Shown here in pieces: positions 31,202-42,035 of a stretch of 64,000 nucleotides of DNA. Position 1 is the first letter of the stretch; each line of letters starts with the position of its first letter. The position numbers and the translations under genes were made by a program. Below the pieces are notes generated by a model that was not told where the DNA came from, ran no database searches, and saw only the letters and a program-made list of their open reading frames with translations. Source of the DNA: Listeria monocytogenes (GTDB lineage Bacteria; Bacillota; Bacilli; Lactobacillales; Listeriaceae); NCBI RefSeq assembly GCF_900187225.1, contig NZ_LT906436.1, forward strand, positions 1,550,001 to 1,614,000, read 5' to 3'.

Positions 31202-32395
31202 TTAGCGATTATTTTTAATTGTTTCTACATCACGAGCAATCATTAATTCTTCGTTTGTAGGAATGATGATAACTTTTACTGGGGAATGTGGGTAGTTAAG
31301 GAATCTTTCTTCTCCGCGCACTTGGTTAAGTGCTGGATCCCAGTATACGCCCATGAATTCAAGTCCACGAAGTACTTTTTCACGGATGTATGAACTATTT
31401 TCACCGATACCAGCTGTGAAGATAATGGCATCTACACCGTTCATGCGAGCTGCATAAGAACCAATGTATTTATGGATACGGTCAACGAAAACTTGAAGTG
31501 CAAGTTCCGCGCGGTCGTTTCCTTTTGCTGCTTCATCTTCTAAATCACGAAGGTCGCTTGAAATACCAGATACGCCAAGCATACCAGATTCTTTGTTTAA
31601 CACATCAAGTACTTGTTCTGCAGTTTTACCAGTTTTTTCCATGATGAAAGGAATAAGCGCAGGGTCAATGTTACCAGAACGAGTTCCCATAGAAACACCA
31701 GCTAGTGGTGTGAATCCCATGGAAGTGTCCATTGATTTTCCGCCTTCGATTGCAGCGATACTAGCACCATTACCAAGGTGACAAGTTAGTAAACGTAATT
31801 CTTCTACAGGACGTCCTAAAAGTTCTGCAGCGCGTTCGGATACATATTTGTGACTTGTACCGTGGAAACCGTATTTACGGATACCATAGTCTTCATAATA
31901 GCTGTATGGCAGGCTGTAAAGATAACTTGCTGGAGGCATTGTTTGATGGAAAGCTGTATCGAAAACAGCCACTGAAACAACGTCTGGTAAAATCTTGCGG
32001 AATGCTTTAATACCAGTAACGTTCGCTGGGTTATGAAGCGGTGCAAGTTCAGATAGAGCTTCAATATCTTTAATTACTTGGTCATCAATATAAACGGATT
32101 CAGGGAATCTTTCTCCACCGTGAACAACGCGGTGACCAATTCCAGTGATTTCATCGTAAGAACCGATAACTTTGTGGTTAATTAATTTTTCAAGTAGCAT
32201 TTGAACAGCAATTTCATGGTCAGGAATATCAATAATTTCTTTGATTTTTTTTCCGTCTACAGTAATTGTAAAAATAGAATCTTTCAAACCAATTCTTTCT
32301 ACAATCCCTGCTGTGATAACACGTTCAGATGGCATATCATATAATTGGAATTTCAGTGAAGAACTTCCGGCGTTAATTGCAATCGTTTTTTCCAT
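31202..32395 (-). CDS. ackA: Acetate kinase
   Basis: Makes acetate and ATP from acetyl phosphate. It has 397 residues from ATG 32395 ([16 protein letters not shown]), matching the family N-terminus. An in-frame ATG at 32419 overlaps the ytxK stop (TAATG) and could allow coupled re-initiation; neither start has a strong RBS, so the true start is uncertain by eight codons. Motifs: [16 protein letters not shown] and [12 protein letters not shown]. Cotranscribed behind ytxK, a conserved Firmicute pairing. Confidence 0.95.
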   Translation of the reverse strand: MEKTIAINAGSSSLKFQLYDMPSERVITAGIVERIGLKDSIFTITVDGKKIKEIIDIPDHEIAVQMLLEKLINHKVIGSYDEITGIGHRVVHGGERFPESVYIDDQVIKDIEALSELAPLHNPANVTGIKAFRKILPDVVSVAVFDTAFHQTMPPASYLYSLPYSYYEDYGIRKYGFHGTSHKYVSERAAELLGRPVEELRLLTCHLGNGASIAAIEGGKSMDTSMGFTPLAGVSMGTRSGNIDPALIPFIMEKTGKTAEQVLDVLNKESGMLGVSGISSDLRDLEDEAAKGNDRAELALQVFVDRIHKYIGSYAARMNGVDAIIFTAGIGENSSYIREKVLRGLEFMGVYWDPALNQVRGEERFLNYPHSPVKVIIIPTNEELMIARDVETIKNNR

Positions 32396-32418
32396 TTTGT
32401 TTTTGTCAATTCCTTCCA

Positions 32419-33417
32419 TTATTGTTTACTCTTGAACCAGTTCTCAATTTCAGCTAAAATCGGTGCAGTTACGCTCGGATCTGTTAGCGAAGAGAGATTG
32501 GCCAGTAAAACTTCTTTTGGCGGCTTTACATTTACATCCGCTTTTCGTAAAATCAAGATGCTTTTTCGTGCTTGTTCAGACTTAAACAGTGTTTCAGGCA
32601 ATTTAATAATTCCCTCAATATGACCGTTTTTCTTGATAAACTTGTCCACCTTAGCAAAGTCACTAGTCCCAAAGATTGCGTCAGGTACCAAGAAGAACAA
32701 ATATCCTCCTGGCTTTGTGTAGCGCATTCCTTGTTCTATAAACAAGAAATGCGCAAATGAATGCCCTTCTTCACGGCAAAGTTCAAATGTTTTTGCATTT
32801 TCGTCATCCGGATAGTACCCAACAGGCAAATCACTAATTACAACATCTACAGGATCTACTAATAAATTAGCCAGACCATCTTGATGTAGCAACGTCATTT
32901 TTTGTCGCTGTAAATCCGCTCCTACTAATGCAAGCGAAATAAGCAAATCATCTACATCTACACCACTCGCATGAACGTCTACATCGCCTTTTAACTCAAG
33001 TTGATTAATCACCGTCGTTAAAAGGTTTGCAGTTCCACAGGCTGGATCCAAAATAGAAATATTTTTCTTCTTTTGAATCACTTTCTCAAGTAAATATGCC
33101 ACAATAAAACCAATAGAATCTGGTGTCATTTGGTGGTTCACTTGAATACCATGTTTCATGCCTTTTAGTAGTGCTAATTGAAGACCTTTGCGGATTTCTT
33201 CATTTGAGAAATTCTCGAGTTCGATACTTTCGTAAGACTCTTGTAATTTCAATTGTTTCTCAGAAGACAACTCTTCTTTTTGTAAAACTTCTTTTTGAAA
33301 CAGATTTTCTCCTGTTTCATAAACCGCTTCCAAATAGCTTATTTCAAGTTCATTTTGCAAGATAATAGCTGTATTATCAAGCACTTGAAATAATTCTTGC
33401 GTTGCTTCATTTGCCAA
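32419..33417 (-). CDS. YtxK-like class I SAM-dependent methyltransferase
   Basis: A 332-residue protein resembling N6-adenine DNA methylases of the M.TaqI/HsdM type but without a target recognition domain. SAM motif I is [10 protein letters not shown] (about 121-130), and the NPPY position reads SDLPVGYY, a degenerate motif IV. Function unknown. I chose TTG 33417 (reads [10 protein letters not shown]), with CGAGGTG six bases upstream; a GTG nine bases earlier lies inside that RBS. Clear promoter at 33460-33488. Its stop overlaps an ATG of ackA. Confidence 0.83.
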   Translation of the reverse strand: MANEATQELFQVLDNTAIILQNELEISYLEAVYETGENLFQKEVLQKEELSSEKQLKLQESYESIELENFSNEEIRKGLQLALLKGMKHGIQVNHQMTPDSIGFIVAYLLEKVIQKKKNISILDPACGTANLLTTVINQLELKGDVDVHASGVDVDDLLISLALVGADLQRQKMTLLHQDGLANLLVDPVDVVISDLPVGYYPDDENAKTFELCREEGHSFAHFLFIEQGMRYTKPGGYLFFLVPDAIFGTSDFAKVDKFIKKNGHIEGIIKLPETLFKSEQARKSILILRKADVNVKPPKEVLLANLSSLTDPSVTAPILAEIENWFKSKQ

Positions 33418-33459
33418 AAGTAACACCTCGAATTTTCATCATTACTAACACCACCAAAC

Positions 33460-33488
33460 ATTATACAGTATTTCTAAAGAATGTGAAA
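33460..33488 (-). promoter_or_regulatory. Promoter for ytxK-ackA
   Basis: TTTCAC (33483-33488), 17-bp spacer, TATAAT (33460-33465), about 45 bp upstream of the TTG start. Confidence 0.65.
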
Positions 33489-33568
33489 GGATTTTATGTA
33501 GTAAAAGATGAAATTCTCATTGGAAATAGTTAATTATAATTAGTACAGTTTATTTTTAGTAGTAATAC

Positions 33569-33604
33569 AGAAAAAAGCCCTCCTAATTAAAGGAAGGCTT
33601 TTAA
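33569..33604 (-). terminator. Intrinsic terminator after tpx
   Basis: AAAAGCCTTCCT / AGGAGGGCTTTT stem (one mismatch) then six T on the minus strand. Confidence 0.85.
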
Positions 33605-33607
33605 GAT

Positions 33608-34105
33608 TTAGGCTTTTTTCGCAGCTTCAATCGCAGCTTCGTAATTCGGATGATCGCTGCCTTCTGGAACTACTTCGGTGTAGACAATTTCTCCTGCTGC
33701 ATTTACAACGAAAACAGAACGCGCTAGTAAGCGAAGTTCTTTCATAATAACACCATATGCTTCTCCAAAAGAAAGATCGCGGTGGTCAGATAAAGTGATC
33801 GCATTTGGTAAACCTTCTGCTGCACACCATTTCTTTTGAGCAAATGGTAAATCAACAGAAATAGTTAAGACAACCGTATTATCTAAATTGCTTGCTTCTT
33901 CATTAAATTTACGCGTTTGTGTGGAACAAACACTTGTATCAATGGAAGGAACAACGCTGATAAGTCTCACTTTCCCGTCATAATCGTGCAATGTTACTTC
34001 TTCTAAATCTCTATTAACTACAGTGAAGTTTGGTGCTTTGTCGCCTACTTTTCTTTCAGTACCTACAAGTGTAACTGGATTATGTTTAAATGTTACTTGA
34101 GTCAT
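33608..34105 (-). CDS. tpx: Thiol peroxidase (Tpx, atypical 2-Cys peroxiredoxin)
   Basis: Reduces hydroperoxides with thioredoxin. It has 165 residues with peroxidatic Cys60 in [12 protein letters not shown] and resolving Cys94 in KKWCAAEG, the spacing typical of Tpx. RBS AGGAGGAAG. It follows the RDD gene by 61 bases; no terminator is visible between, so read-through from sppA is possible. Confidence 0.97.
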   Translation of the reverse strand: MTQVTFKHNPVTLVGTERKVGDKAPNFTVVNRDLEEVTLHDYDGKVRLISVVPSIDTSVCSTQTRKFNEEASNLDNTVVLTISVDLPFAQKKWCAAEGLPNAITLSDHRDLSFGEAYGVIMKELRLLARSVFVVNAAGEIVYTEVVPEGSDHPNYEAAIEAAKKA

Positions 34106-34166
34106 TTTATTCTTCCTCCTTTAATGGACGCTTCTATTCCATTTTAAAGAAGAAGTAAACGATAAG

Positions 34167-34703
34167 CTATTTTTTTGCTCCATTTGCCCATTTTTCATCT
34201 AGTTCTAAATAACCCATGTGGACGACAGAAGTAGATTCAAAGAAGTCGGCAATGCCTTGTTTGTTTGGTGTAAAAGCACAAATGACGTATAACGGCCAAA
34301 TGGTTTTTAATACAAAACGCATTGCACCTTCCCGGAATAAAACGGTTAACCAAGTTAATTTTTCACCATCTAGTTTGACTACACGAAGCCCGAACAACAT
34401 TTTCCCAAGTGTTTGCCCGAAAAATCTTGTAAGTAAAATAAAGTAAGCTAGAAAGATAATCGTTGTTATGCTCCAATAAAATGTGAAGAAACCGTCGTCC
34501 ATCCCCATCCCAGAAACACGGAAAATAGGGTTAACGATAATTCCTTTCAAGGCTGCGATGGCAACTAAATCAACTAAATAAGCTAAAAATCGGATCCAAA
34601 ATCCAGCAAAATACTGTTTAGGAATAGCTTCTTCTTTCGGAATAGGTGGTTCATAATGATAGACTTGGCGTTTACTTTCAAAAGTAACATTTTCATTAGC
34701 CAT
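34167..34703 (-). CDS. RDD-family membrane protein
   Basis: A 177-residue membrane protein with the RDD signature: conserved Arg and Asp in WIRFLAYLVDLVAI near residues 37-50, and a later aspartate-like position near KLDGE. Three hydrophobic segments at about 42-62, 82-104 and 128-142. Function unknown; some RDD proteins act as transporters. ATG 34703 follows AGGAGAGG; the longer frame starting at 34733 would overlap sppA. It lies 19 bases after sppA, suggesting an operon. Confidence 0.85.
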   Translation of the reverse strand: MANENVTFESKRQVYHYEPPIPKEEAIPKQYFAGFWIRFLAYLVDLVAIAALKGIIVNPIFRVSGMGMDDGFFTFYWSITTIIFLAYFILLTRFFGQTLGKMLFGLRVVKLDGEKLTWLTVLFREGAMRFVLKTIWPLYVICAFTPNKQGIADFFESTSVVHMGYLELDEKWANGAKK

Positions 34704-34722
34704 GTGCGCCTCTCCTCTCACA

Positions 34723-35736
34723 TTATTCTCCATATAAATACATCATTCTTGGCGCTTTAAGTGTACCAGTTAATTTAATTAGTTGAGAAATATCCGCATT
34801 TTGACCGGAAATTTTTTGTGCAGCTACAGAGAATAGTGAGCTAAAATCTCCCGGTGCATCATATTGGATAACTGTTGCACCAGCTAAGCCTTGTTCTTTT
34901 TTCAAAGCTTCTAGGGCATCTTCTTGATAACCAAATTCATCAATCAATCCGTTCTCTTTTGCTTGGCGGCCGTCGTATATGCGACCATCTGCAATTTTAC
35001 GCACTTGTTCTACAGTCATTCCACGGCCCTGTGCAACTACTTTAACGAACTCATTATAAGAATCATCAATCATTGACTGCATAATCTTCTTCTCGTCTTC
35101 CGTCATTGGTCTTGTCCCGCTCATAATGTCTTTGTATTCGCCACTTTTAATGGTATTATCTGAAACACCTAATTTTTTCATGAGTTCACTGTAGTCATAC
35201 CCTTGCATAATGACGCCAAGCGAACCAGTCAATGTTTCTTTACTTGCAAAAATTTTATCGGCGGGCGCGGAAATGTAATATCCACCTGATGCTGCCATAC
35301 TCCCCATGGAAACATAGAACGGAATATTACGTTCTTTTTGAATTTGTAAAATTTTGTCGCGAATTTGTGCGGATTCCATGACTCCGCCACCTGGTGAATT
35401 AACATACAAAAGTACACCTTGAATATTGTCATCATTTCTAACTTGCTCTAATTGTTGCATAAAAAAAGAATGATTGTAGCCAGCCTCACTAAATAAGGAA
35501 CCTGAATCTCCCGTATCTTGAATAGTACCATCTACAGATAATACAGCAATTGTATCATTCCCGCCTTCTTCAATTACTGTTTCGGTTAGTTCGCCGGTAT
35601 CTGCGAATAGACTTTCGACAAATGTCGGACTACTCTCTTCCTTTGAAGCGATTTGACTTGATGTAAACTTTGCTAACGCACTGACTATCAAAAGTGCAAA
35701 AACAATCCCTAGTGCAATCCATCTTTTAGCGTTCAT
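34723..35736 (-). CDS. sppA: Signal peptide peptidase SppA
   Basis: Membrane-bound serine protease that degrades cleaved signal peptides. It has 337 residues: an N-terminal membrane anchor (about 8-27), then an S49 domain. YVNSPGGGVMESAQI is the oxyanion region; the nucleophile serine lies in SMAASGGYY and the catalytic lysine in KIFASKETLTGSLG. One S49 domain, as in B. subtilis SppA. RBS GGGGAG. Confidence 0.94.
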   Translation of the reverse strand: MNAKRWIALGIVFALLIVSALAKFTSSQIASKEESSPTFVESLFADTGELTETVIEEGGNDTIAVLSVDGTIQDTGDSGSLFSEAGYNHSFFMQQLEQVRNDDNIQGVLLYVNSPGGGVMESAQIRDKILQIQKERNIPFYVSMGSMAASGGYYISAPADKIFASKETLTGSLGVIMQGYDYSELMKKLGVSDNTIKSGEYKDIMSGTRPMTEDEKKIMQSMIDDSYNEFVKVVAQGRGMTVEQVRKIADGRIYDGRQAKENGLIDEFGYQEDALEALKKEQGLAGATVIQYDAPGDFSSLFSVAAQKISGQNADISQLIKLTGTLKAPRMMYLYGE

Positions 35737-35769
35737 TTATTTCTCCCCTTTTTCTGATTAGATAATGTA

Positions 35770-35798
35770 ATAATAACAGCCTCTTTTATTTTGTACAA
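35770..35798 (-). promoter_or_regulatory. Promoter for sppA
   Basis: TTGTAC (35793-35798), 17-bp spacer, TATTAT (35770-35775) with a TG one base upstream of the -10. Confidence 0.65.
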
Positions 35799-35865
35799 TC
35801 TTTCTCTTAAATTGTGTCCCATTTCACTTTTTTACTTATGAAGAAAGAAATTGCTCTTAAGTCAT

Positions 35866-35873
35866 GTTATAAT
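35866..35873 (+). promoter_or_regulatory. Extended -10 promoter for nadK
   Basis: TGTTATAAT-type extended -10 (TATAAT at 35868-35873) about 42 bp before the nadK ATG; no clear -35. Confidence 0.5.
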
Positions 35874-35914
35874 AAGTTTGTTGATTAAAATTGGATTCTG
35901 GAGGGACAACTAAC

Positions 35915-36718
35915 ATGGCAAAAACTATTTTTTATTTTTCCTATCGAAAAACAGAAGAACTACATGCAAAAGCAAAAGAATTGAAGAAAATTACGACTGA
36001 TTATGGATATGAATTAACTGATGACTATCAAAAAGCAAACGTTATTATCAGCATTGGTGGTGATGGTGCTTTTCTTAAATCTGTAAGAGAAACTGGCTTC
36101 CGTCAAGATTGTTTATATGCAGGGATTGCGCTAACAGAGCAATTAGGTCAATACTGTGACTTCCATATTAATCAATTGGATGAAATCATCAAGGCAGCCA
36201 TTGAAGATCGTTGGTTAGTACGTCGTTACCCAACTATTTATGGAACAGTGAATAATACCAAAGCATTTTATGTACTAAATGAATTTAACATTCGTTCTTC
36301 TATCATTAGAACGCTTACGATGGATCTTTATATTAATGATTCTCACTTCGAAACTTTCCGCGGCGATGGAATGGTTATTTCCACACCAACAGGAAGTACT
36401 GCTTATAATAAATCAGTGAATGGTTCCATCGTGGATCCACTTCTTCCATCTATGCAAGTAAGTGAATTGGCTTCTATTAACAATAATAAATTCCGTACGC
36501 TTGGCTCTTCGTTCATTCTTAGTCCAAAACGCAAACTACGTATTGAAATTGCGTCTGAAGAAGGAAATAACGAATTCCCAATGATTGGAATGGACAGCGA
36601 AGCACTTAGTATCCAACATGTCCATGAAGTTAATTTAGAAGTAGGCGATCGTTTTATCAATATTATCAAACTGCCTAAAAATTCTTTCTGGGATAAAGTG
36701 AAACGTAATTTCTTATAA
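35915..36718 (+). CDS. nadK2: NAD kinase (second listerial type)
   Basis: Phosphorylates NAD to NADP. It has 267 residues from ATG 35915 (MAKTIFYFSYRK), which follows GGAGGG; an in-frame ATG eight codons upstream overlaps the RBS. The GGDG motif is in SIGGDGAFLKS (about 45-55), and the NAD-binding STPTGSTAYNKS is near 159-170. I recall Listeria carrying two NAD kinases; this one differs from the NadK1 type in its N-terminal region. Confidence 0.93.
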   Translation: MAKTIFYFSYRKTEELHAKAKELKKITTDYGYELTDDYQKANVIISIGGDGAFLKSVRETGFRQDCLYAGIALTEQLGQYCDFHINQLDEIIKAAIEDRWLVRRYPTIYGTVNNTKAFYVLNEFNIRSSIIRTLTMDLYINDSHFETFRGDGMVISTPTGSTAYNKSVNGSIVDPLLPSMQVSELASINNNKFRTLGSSFILSPKRKLRIEIASEEGNNEFPMIGMDSEALSIQHVHEVNLEVGDRFINIIKLPKNSFWDKVKRNFL

Positions 36719-36750
36719 AAAAAAGTCTGGCAAATATGCCAGACTTTTTT
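36719..36750. terminator. Bidirectional terminator between nadK and argF
   Basis: Perfect 10-bp stem AAGTCTGGCA / TGCCAGACTT with AATA loop, T run on the plus strand and A run (T on minus) on the other side. Confidence 0.92.
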
Positions 36751-37700
36751 TATTTTGCTTCTAGAATAGCTGCTAATAACGCTTTTTGCGCATGAAGCCT
36801 ATTTCCCGCTTGTTGATAAATAACCGAATGGATACCATCTATAATTTCAGTGGTTACTTCTTCTTCCCGATGTGCTGGTAAACAATGTAAGAAGTGGTAA
36901 TCAGGCTTGGCACCACTAACTAATTCTGCATTTACTTGATATTTTTCGCCAAAATCCGCCAAACGTTTCGCATTTTCATCTTCTTGTCCCATACTTGTCC
37001 AAACATCCGTATAAATAAAGTCCGCATCTGTCACCGCAAGTTTCGGATCTTCCGTAACGAAAATCTTGCCACCACTTTGCTTCGCCAGATTTTCTGCCTT
37101 TGCTAGAATTGTTTCGTCTACCTCATACCCTTTTGGCATCGCAAGGCGGATATCTATCCCGACCATAGCACCGGCTAAAAGTAATGAATGGCATACATTA
37201 TTGCCGTCGCCGATATAGGCTAGTTTGATACCTTCCAGCTGATCTTTCCATTCATAAATAGTCATTAAATCCGCTAACGCCTGACATGGATGATGTAAGT
37301 CAGTTAAGCCATTAATAATTGGAATTTCTGCATGATACGCCAATTCTTCTACTTTTTCATGACTAAATGTTCGGATCATAATCGCATCGATGTATTCTGA
37401 CATTACATGCGCCGTGTCTTTAATCGGCTCACCACGCCCAATTTGTAATTCCTTTGAACTCATCACAATCGCTTGCCCACCTAATTGCAGAATCCCCGCT
37501 TCAAAAGAAACCCGCGTTCTAGTAGAAGGCTTATCAAATATCATTCCTAAAATTTTTCCGCTTAAAATATGACTATAATGAGCTGGGTTCGTTTTCATCG
37601 CAACAGCCAATTTAATAATATCCGTCAATTCTTCTTTATTCCATTCAAGCAAACTGAGCATATCTTTCCCAGATGTATTATTTTTTGCATACATTGTCAT
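36750..37700 (-). CDS. argF: Ornithine carbamoyltransferase
   Basis: Makes citrulline from ornithine and carbamoyl phosphate. It has 316 residues. Carbamoyl-phosphate motif [20 protein letters not shown], and ornithine-binding [12 protein letters not shown]. Two starts compete: ATG 37700 overlaps the argD stop (ATGA), and ATG 37694 has better spacing to AGAGGG. Last gene of argCJBDF. This is the anabolic copy by context; a catabolic ArcB would sit with arcA or arcC. Confidence 0.96.
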   Translation of the reverse strand: MTMYAKNNTSGKDMLSLLEWNKEELTDIIKLAVAMKTNPAHYSHILSGKILGMIFDKPSTRTRVSFEAGILQLGGQAIVMSSKELQIGRGEPIKDTAHVMSEYIDAIMIRTFSHEKVEELAYHAEIPIINGLTDLHHPCQALADLMTIYEWKDQLEGIKLAYIGDGNNVCHSLLLAGAMVGIDIRLAMPKGYEVDETILAKAENLAKQSGGKIFVTEDPKLAVTDADFIYTDVWTSMGQEDENAKRLADFGEKYQVNAELVSGAKPDYHFLHCLPAHREEEVTTEIIDGIHSVIYQQAGNRLHAQKALLAAILEAK

Positions 37701-38857
37701 CCCTCTTCACTCCCAATCAATTGGTTTTCCAAAACGCTTTTCAATAAATATATGGCTTGATCGATTTCTGCATAACTGACGGTTAAAGGTGGTAAGATTC
37801 GTAGCACATTCGTTCCAGCAGTTAGTATTAACAATCCTTTATCTCTAAGTTCCGTTATAACTGGTTCTGCGGCATTTTCAAGTTCTATACCTATCAGAAA
37901 CCCTCCGCCACGAATGTCAGAAACATTATCCAACACCTCTAAATTCGCTTCTAACAAATTTCTAAAATAGTCTGCTTTGGCATTTACTTCTTCTAAAAAT
38001 CCCGTTTGTTTCATTGTCAGTAATATCTCTTTAGCCGCCGCAAGTGCCAATTTATTTCCTCCAAAAGTAGAGCCATGACTTCCCGGCCCAAAAGCGCTAA
38101 TTAAGTCCGATTTTCCGACCATCGCTCCAATCGGCAAGCCATTTCCAAGCCCTTTTGCTAAAGTGAAAATATCTGGATCTAAACCAATCTGCTCAAATCC
38201 ATAAAGCATCCCCGTTCGCCCAAGCCCAGTCTGCACTTCATCAATAATTAATAATGCCCCCATTTTTTTGCAAAGTAATTGAACTTCTAAAAGAAAGGCC
38301 GCATTCGCTGGAATGACGCCACCTTCAGCTTGAATTACCTCCAACATAACGGCTGCTGTATTTTCATCGATTTCTGCTCGAAAAGCTTCGATATCATTAT
38401 AAGGAACGTAGGTAAATCCGGGAACAAGCTCACCGAAACCCTGATGGATTTTAGCTTGGCCCGTAGCTGACATTGAACCGAATGTTCGTCCGTGGAAAGA
38501 TTTTTCAAAGGTAATTATTTTTTCTTTCCCGGTATATTTTCTAGCTAATTTGAGCGCCGCTTCATTTGACTCTGTCCCGCTATTACAAAAGAAAACTAAT
38601 CTCTCTTTACCATCAGCAATTAATTCTGCGACACTATCTTGCAAAGCACATTCATATAAATTCGATGTGTGCCAAATATTCCCTAATTGTTGTTGTACTG
38701 CTTCTGCAACATTTGTTGGGCAATGACCTAGGTTACAAACTGCGATACCGCTAGTGAAATCGAGATATGTTTTACCATTTTTATCTGTTACAACAGTGCC
38801 CGTACCGTTAACTAAATCAATAGGAAACCTTTTGTATGTTGGAAAAACATGTTTCAT
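37697..38857 (-). CDS. argD: Acetylornithine aminotransferase
   Basis: PLP-dependent class III aminotransferase converting N-acetylglutamate semialdehyde to N-acetylornithine. It has 386 residues. PLP lysine in [15 protein letters not shown], cofactor-binding [19 protein letters not shown], and [11 protein letters not shown]. The ATG overlaps the argB stop (ATGA), so the genes are translationally coupled. Confidence 0.97.
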   Translation of the reverse strand: MKHVFPTYKRFPIDLVNGTGTVVTDKNGKTYLDFTSGIAVCNLGHCPTNVAEAVQQQLGNIWHTSNLYECALQDSVAELIADGKERLVFFCNSGTESNEAALKLARKYTGKEKIITFEKSFHGRTFGSMSATGQAKIHQGFGELVPGFTYVPYNDIEAFRAEIDENTAAVMLEVIQAEGGVIPANAAFLLEVQLLCKKMGALLIIDEVQTGLGRTGMLYGFEQIGLDPDIFTLAKGLGNGLPIGAMVGKSDLISAFGPGSHGSTFGGNKLALAAAKEILLTMKQTGFLEEVNAKADYFRNLLEANLEVLDNVSDIRGGGFLIGIELENAAEPVITELRDKGLLILTAGTNVLRILPPLTVSYAEIDQAIYLLKSVLENQLIGSEEG

Positions 38858-39606
38858 CCAATCGCCACCTTGTTTTTTATTTTTGTTCCGCTAGTGTTAA
38901 GGGAATCTGTAATAATAACTTGTCCGACACCGTTTTCGGCAGCAAAGGCAGCGCTTGCTAATTTAGGAATCATTCCACCTTTTATTACGCCAGTACTTTG
39001 TAGCTTTTCTATTTCAGCTGTGGCTATTTCGCCAATAATTTCTGAACCATTTTTCACACCAGGTACATCTGTTAGTAAATAGAGCGCTTCTGCATGGAGT
39101 GCGCTTGCTACCTCACAGGCAGCTGTATCCGCATTAACATTGAGCCAATCGTGTTCACTATTTATACCAAGGGGCGCAATCACGGTGATAATATTTTCGC
39201 TAAGTAATTGTTCAATTAAATTTGTTTTTACTTTTGTGATTTTACCAACCAAACCTAAATCGATGTCACTTAACCTATCTGCTTCCAGTAAACCTGTATC
39301 ACTAGCGTTTAAGCCAATGACCGAGATATTTCGTTTTTGAAAAGCAGTCGTAATAGCTGGTTGTACTTGGCCAATTAAAACCATCTTTGTCACTTCGAGA
39401 GTCGCTTTGTTGGTGACACGTAGACCATTCTTCGTTTCGACCGGAATAGCAAGAGCTTCCATCATTTTTGTAATATAATGACCGCCACCATGAACGAGGA
39501 CAATTTTCTTATTCGCCGCTTGCCACTCTGTAATTTGTCGAAAAAAACCTTCTGTTAGATTGTCGCTTGCAACACCGCCGAGTTTTATAACTATCGTGTT
39601 TTCCAC
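38854..39606 (-). CDS. argB: Acetylglutamate kinase
   Basis: Phosphorylates N-acetylglutamate, second step to ornithine. It has 250 residues. N-terminal KLGGVASDN (phosphate-binding; the usual KxGG), [11 protein letters not shown], and a late [10 protein letters not shown] segment. Short form without an N-terminal arginine-sensing helix of the hexameric type. Twelve bases after argJ. Confidence 0.95.
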   Translation of the reverse strand: MENTIVIKLGGVASDNLTEGFFRQITEWQAANKKIVLVHGGGHYITKMMEALAIPVETKNGLRVTNKATLEVTKMVLIGQVQPAITTAFQKRNISVIGLNASDTGLLEADRLSDIDLGLVGKITKVKTNLIEQLLSENIITVIAPLGINSEHDWLNVNADTAACEVASALHAEALYLLTDVPGVKNGSEIIGEIATAEIEKLQSTGVIKGGMIPKLASAAFAAENGVGQVIITDSLNTSGTKIKNKVAIG

Positions 39607-39618
39607 CCTTATTCCTCC

Positions 39619-40815
39619 TTACGTCCGGTAACAAGCATTGATTTTGACGTATTCATAACTCAAGTCGCATCCCCATGCCGTTCCTGACTCAAGTCCGATA
39701 TGAAGATCAACTTCGATAATGATATGCTCTTCTTCTAAATAAGCATCTAACGCTTGTTGATTATAAATGGTTTGGCTACTATGATTCAAAATTTCAATCC
39801 CGCCAATTTTAATCGTAATGTTATCTGGTGCAAATCGGCCACCAGAATAACCAATTGCGCAAATAATACGTCCCCAGTTTCCATCTCCGCCAAAAGCCGC
39901 CGTCTTCACAAGACTAGAAGAAACAATTTTTTTAGCTATCATTCTTGCATCTTCTGTTTTTGTAGCGCCATTTACTTGTACCTCGATTAGTTTTGTCGCT
40001 CCTTCACCATCTCGCGCAATACTTTTAGCAAGGTGTTCCGTAACAGCTTGAAACATATCAGCAAATTTCGCAAAATCTGCTGTTCCTTCTTGAAGCATCG
40101 GGTTTTTCGCGCACCCATTCGCCATGACTACCACCATATCGTTTGTAGAAGTATCACCGTCCACCGTTATTTGATTGAAAGTTTTGTCTACTTTTATTTT
40201 TAGTAATTTTTGCAATAGTTCAGCCGGAATGGCAGCATCTGTTGTAATAAAAGCAAGCATTGTTGCCATATTTGGATGAATCATTCCTGATCCCTTCGCT
40301 ACACCCGACATCGTTACCTTTCTACCACCAATTTCTGTTTGAAAACTGATTTGTTTTTGAAATGTATCCGTCGTTATAATCGCTTCTTCAAAATCGGCCG
40401 CATTTCCGGTTTGCTTTTCTAGCATCTCGATTCCCGTGATGATTTTGTCCATCGGTAGCATATCGCCAATAATACCCGTTGAAGCAACGGCTACGGAATC
40501 AAGTGGAATTTCTAACTTTTCTGCCGTTTGAGCCCGCATCGCAAGTGCATCTAGCATCCCTTGATTCCCTGTGCATGCATTGGCATTCCCGCTATTCACA
40601 ATAATCGCCTGTAACTTCGCATTACTTTGAAAAGAATCTTTCGTTACAAAAATTGGTGCGGCTTGCATTTGATTCATCGTATAAACAGCAGCTGCATTTG
40701 CTGGAACCTCTGAATAAATCCAACCAATATCATTTCGTTTTCTCTTTAGTCCCGCGTGCTTTCCATCCGCATAAAATCCTTTTGGTGAGGCGATATTTCC
40801 TTTTATAAGTTCCAT
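39619..40815 (-). CDS. argJ: Ornithine acetyltransferase / N-acetylglutamate synthase
   Basis: Recycles the acetyl group from acetylornithine to glutamate, which makes the pathway cyclic. It has 398 residues. Autoproteolysis site: the nucleophile threonine in [13 protein letters not shown] (about residue 185-190). Oxyanion and substrate residues in ASTGIIGD and [11 protein letters not shown]. Presence of ArgJ explains the absence of argA and argE in the cluster. Bifunctionality is typical of the family but not provable by reading. Confidence 0.95.
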   Translation of the reverse strand: MELIKGNIASPKGFYADGKHAGLKRKRNDIGWIYSEVPANAAAVYTMNQMQAAPIFVTKDSFQSNAKLQAIIVNSGNANACTGNQGMLDALAMRAQTAEKLEIPLDSVAVASTGIIGDMLPMDKIITGIEMLEKQTGNAADFEEAIITTDTFQKQISFQTEIGGRKVTMSGVAKGSGMIHPNMATMLAFITTDAAIPAELLQKLLKIKVDKTFNQITVDGDTSTNDMVVVMANGCAKNPMLQEGTADFAKFADMFQAVTEHLAKSIARDGEGATKLIEVQVNGATKTEDARMIAKKIVSSSLVKTAAFGGDGNWGRIICAIGYSGGRFAPDNITIKIGGIEILNHSSQTIYNQQALDAYLEEEHIIIEVDLHIGLESGTAWGCDLSYEYVKINACYRT

Positions 40816-40830
40816 TTTATTTTTCCCCTT

Positions 40831-41862
40831 TCACGGATACACCGGAATAAACCTTAATCCGTCACTTTCAGCAAAATTCGCCATTATGTTTAAATTTTGA
40901 ATGGCCTGACCAGCCGCCCCTTTGACTAAATTATCAATCACAGAAACGATAGTAATCACATTCGTTTTTTCGTTATAAGCAAGACCTATATCGCAGTAAT
41001 TTGAGGCTGTCACTTGTTTGACAGTTGGATATACATTCTCTGGTTGGATTCGGACAAATGGAGCATTATCGTAGGTGGATTCGTAAAGCTTATGTAACTC
41101 TTTTTGGGTGATAGGATTTTTGGGTTTAACGTAGATGGTTGTGAAGATTCCTCTTGTGATGGGAATTAATGAAGTAGAAAATTGAATTGCTGGGATACTT
41201 TCATCCCATTTAGTTAATTGCTGCATAATTTCTGGAATATGTTGATGGGAATTCATTTTATAAAGCGTCATGTTTTCATTGGTTTCTGTGAAATGTGTAC
41301 TTGCTGAGGGCACTTTTCCTGCGCCGGAAATACCTGATTTAGCGTCTACAATAATAGATGTGGGATCAATCAACTTATTCGTTGCAAGTGGTGCGAGACC
41401 TAGCAATGTTGCAGTTGCATAACACCCAGGATTCGCAATGAAAGTAGTTTCTTTCTTTTCACGGAATTCTGCTAAACCATATTCCGCCTTACCGATATAC
41501 TCGGTTGGCGCCGCGCTTTTTCCGTACCACTTTTCGTAAAGTTGCCTGTCTTTTAATCGAAAGTCCCCGGATAAATCAATGACATTCAAACCCGCATCTA
41601 CATATGGCAGTGCAATATCTTTCGCGATTCCAGAAGGCGTCGCGATAAAAACCGTGTCACTTTTTTCGATGATTTCTGTTGGATTTATTTTCTCTAAGGG
41701 GCTAACTGCTAAATCTTTTAAATGTGGATAAAAAGTTGCTAACGTTTCTGCTTGAGCGGAAAAACTATGTAACGTCGCTATGTCTACCGAAGAGTGTTGA
41801 TGAAGCAAGCGAATTAGCTCAAGTCCTCCATACCCCGTCGCGCCAATGATTGAAACTTTCAT
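40831..41862 (-). CDS. argC: N-acetyl-gamma-glutamyl-phosphate reductase
   Basis: NADPH-dependent reduction of N-acetylglutamyl phosphate. It has 343 residues; NADP-binding GATGYGGLELIRLL at residues 8-21, catalytic cysteine in ANPGCYATATLLGLAPL near 145-150, and histidine in NSHQHIPEI. First gene of argCJBDF, with its own consensus promoter. No argGH or carAB follow here. Confidence 0.97.
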   Translation of the reverse strand: MKVSIIGATGYGGLELIRLLHQHSSVDIATLHSFSAQAETLATFYPHLKDLAVSPLEKINPTEIIEKSDTVFIATPSGIAKDIALPYVDAGLNVIDLSGDFRLKDRQLYEKWYGKSAAPTEYIGKAEYGLAEFREKKETTFIANPGCYATATLLGLAPLATNKLIDPTSIIVDAKSGISGAGKVPSASTHFTETNENMTLYKMNSHQHIPEIMQQLTKWDESIPAIQFSTSLIPITRGIFTTIYVKPKNPITQKELHKLYESTYDNAPFVRIQPENVYPTVKQVTASNYCDIGLAYNEKTNVITIVSVIDNLVKGAAGQAIQNLNIMANFAESDGLRFIPVYP

Positions 41863-41900
41863 CCTAACCCCTCCCCGTTAATTATTAAATGATACTTTTC

Positions 41901-41929
41901 ATTATAATGATGTATATTTATAATGTCAA
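41901..41929 (-). promoter_or_regulatory. Consensus promoter for argCJBDF
   Basis: Perfect -35 TTGACA (41924-41929), 17-bp spacer, perfect -10 TATAAT (41901-41906). The surrounding very AT-rich DNA (41890-41995) could hold ArgR boxes, but I could not align a convincing pair. Confidence 0.85.
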
Positions 41930-41996
41930 ATGGTTTTTTATTAATATTTAAAACTATTTTATGCATTTTAAGTTATTTATTATGTATATAATATAC

Positions 41997-42034
41997 AAAA
42001 AACCGTTTATCCTTTTCTAGGATAAACGGTTAAT
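41997..42034 (-). terminator. Intrinsic terminator after thiI
   Basis: Perfect 12-bp stem AACCGTTTATCC / GGATAAACGGTT followed by T run on the minus strand. Confidence 0.9.
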
Positions 42035-42035
42035 C

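Noticed and set aside
41880-42000. ArgR operator pair before argC
   Set aside because: The region is so AT-rich that many weak matches to the ARG box appear; no pair stood out, so no feature is claimed.
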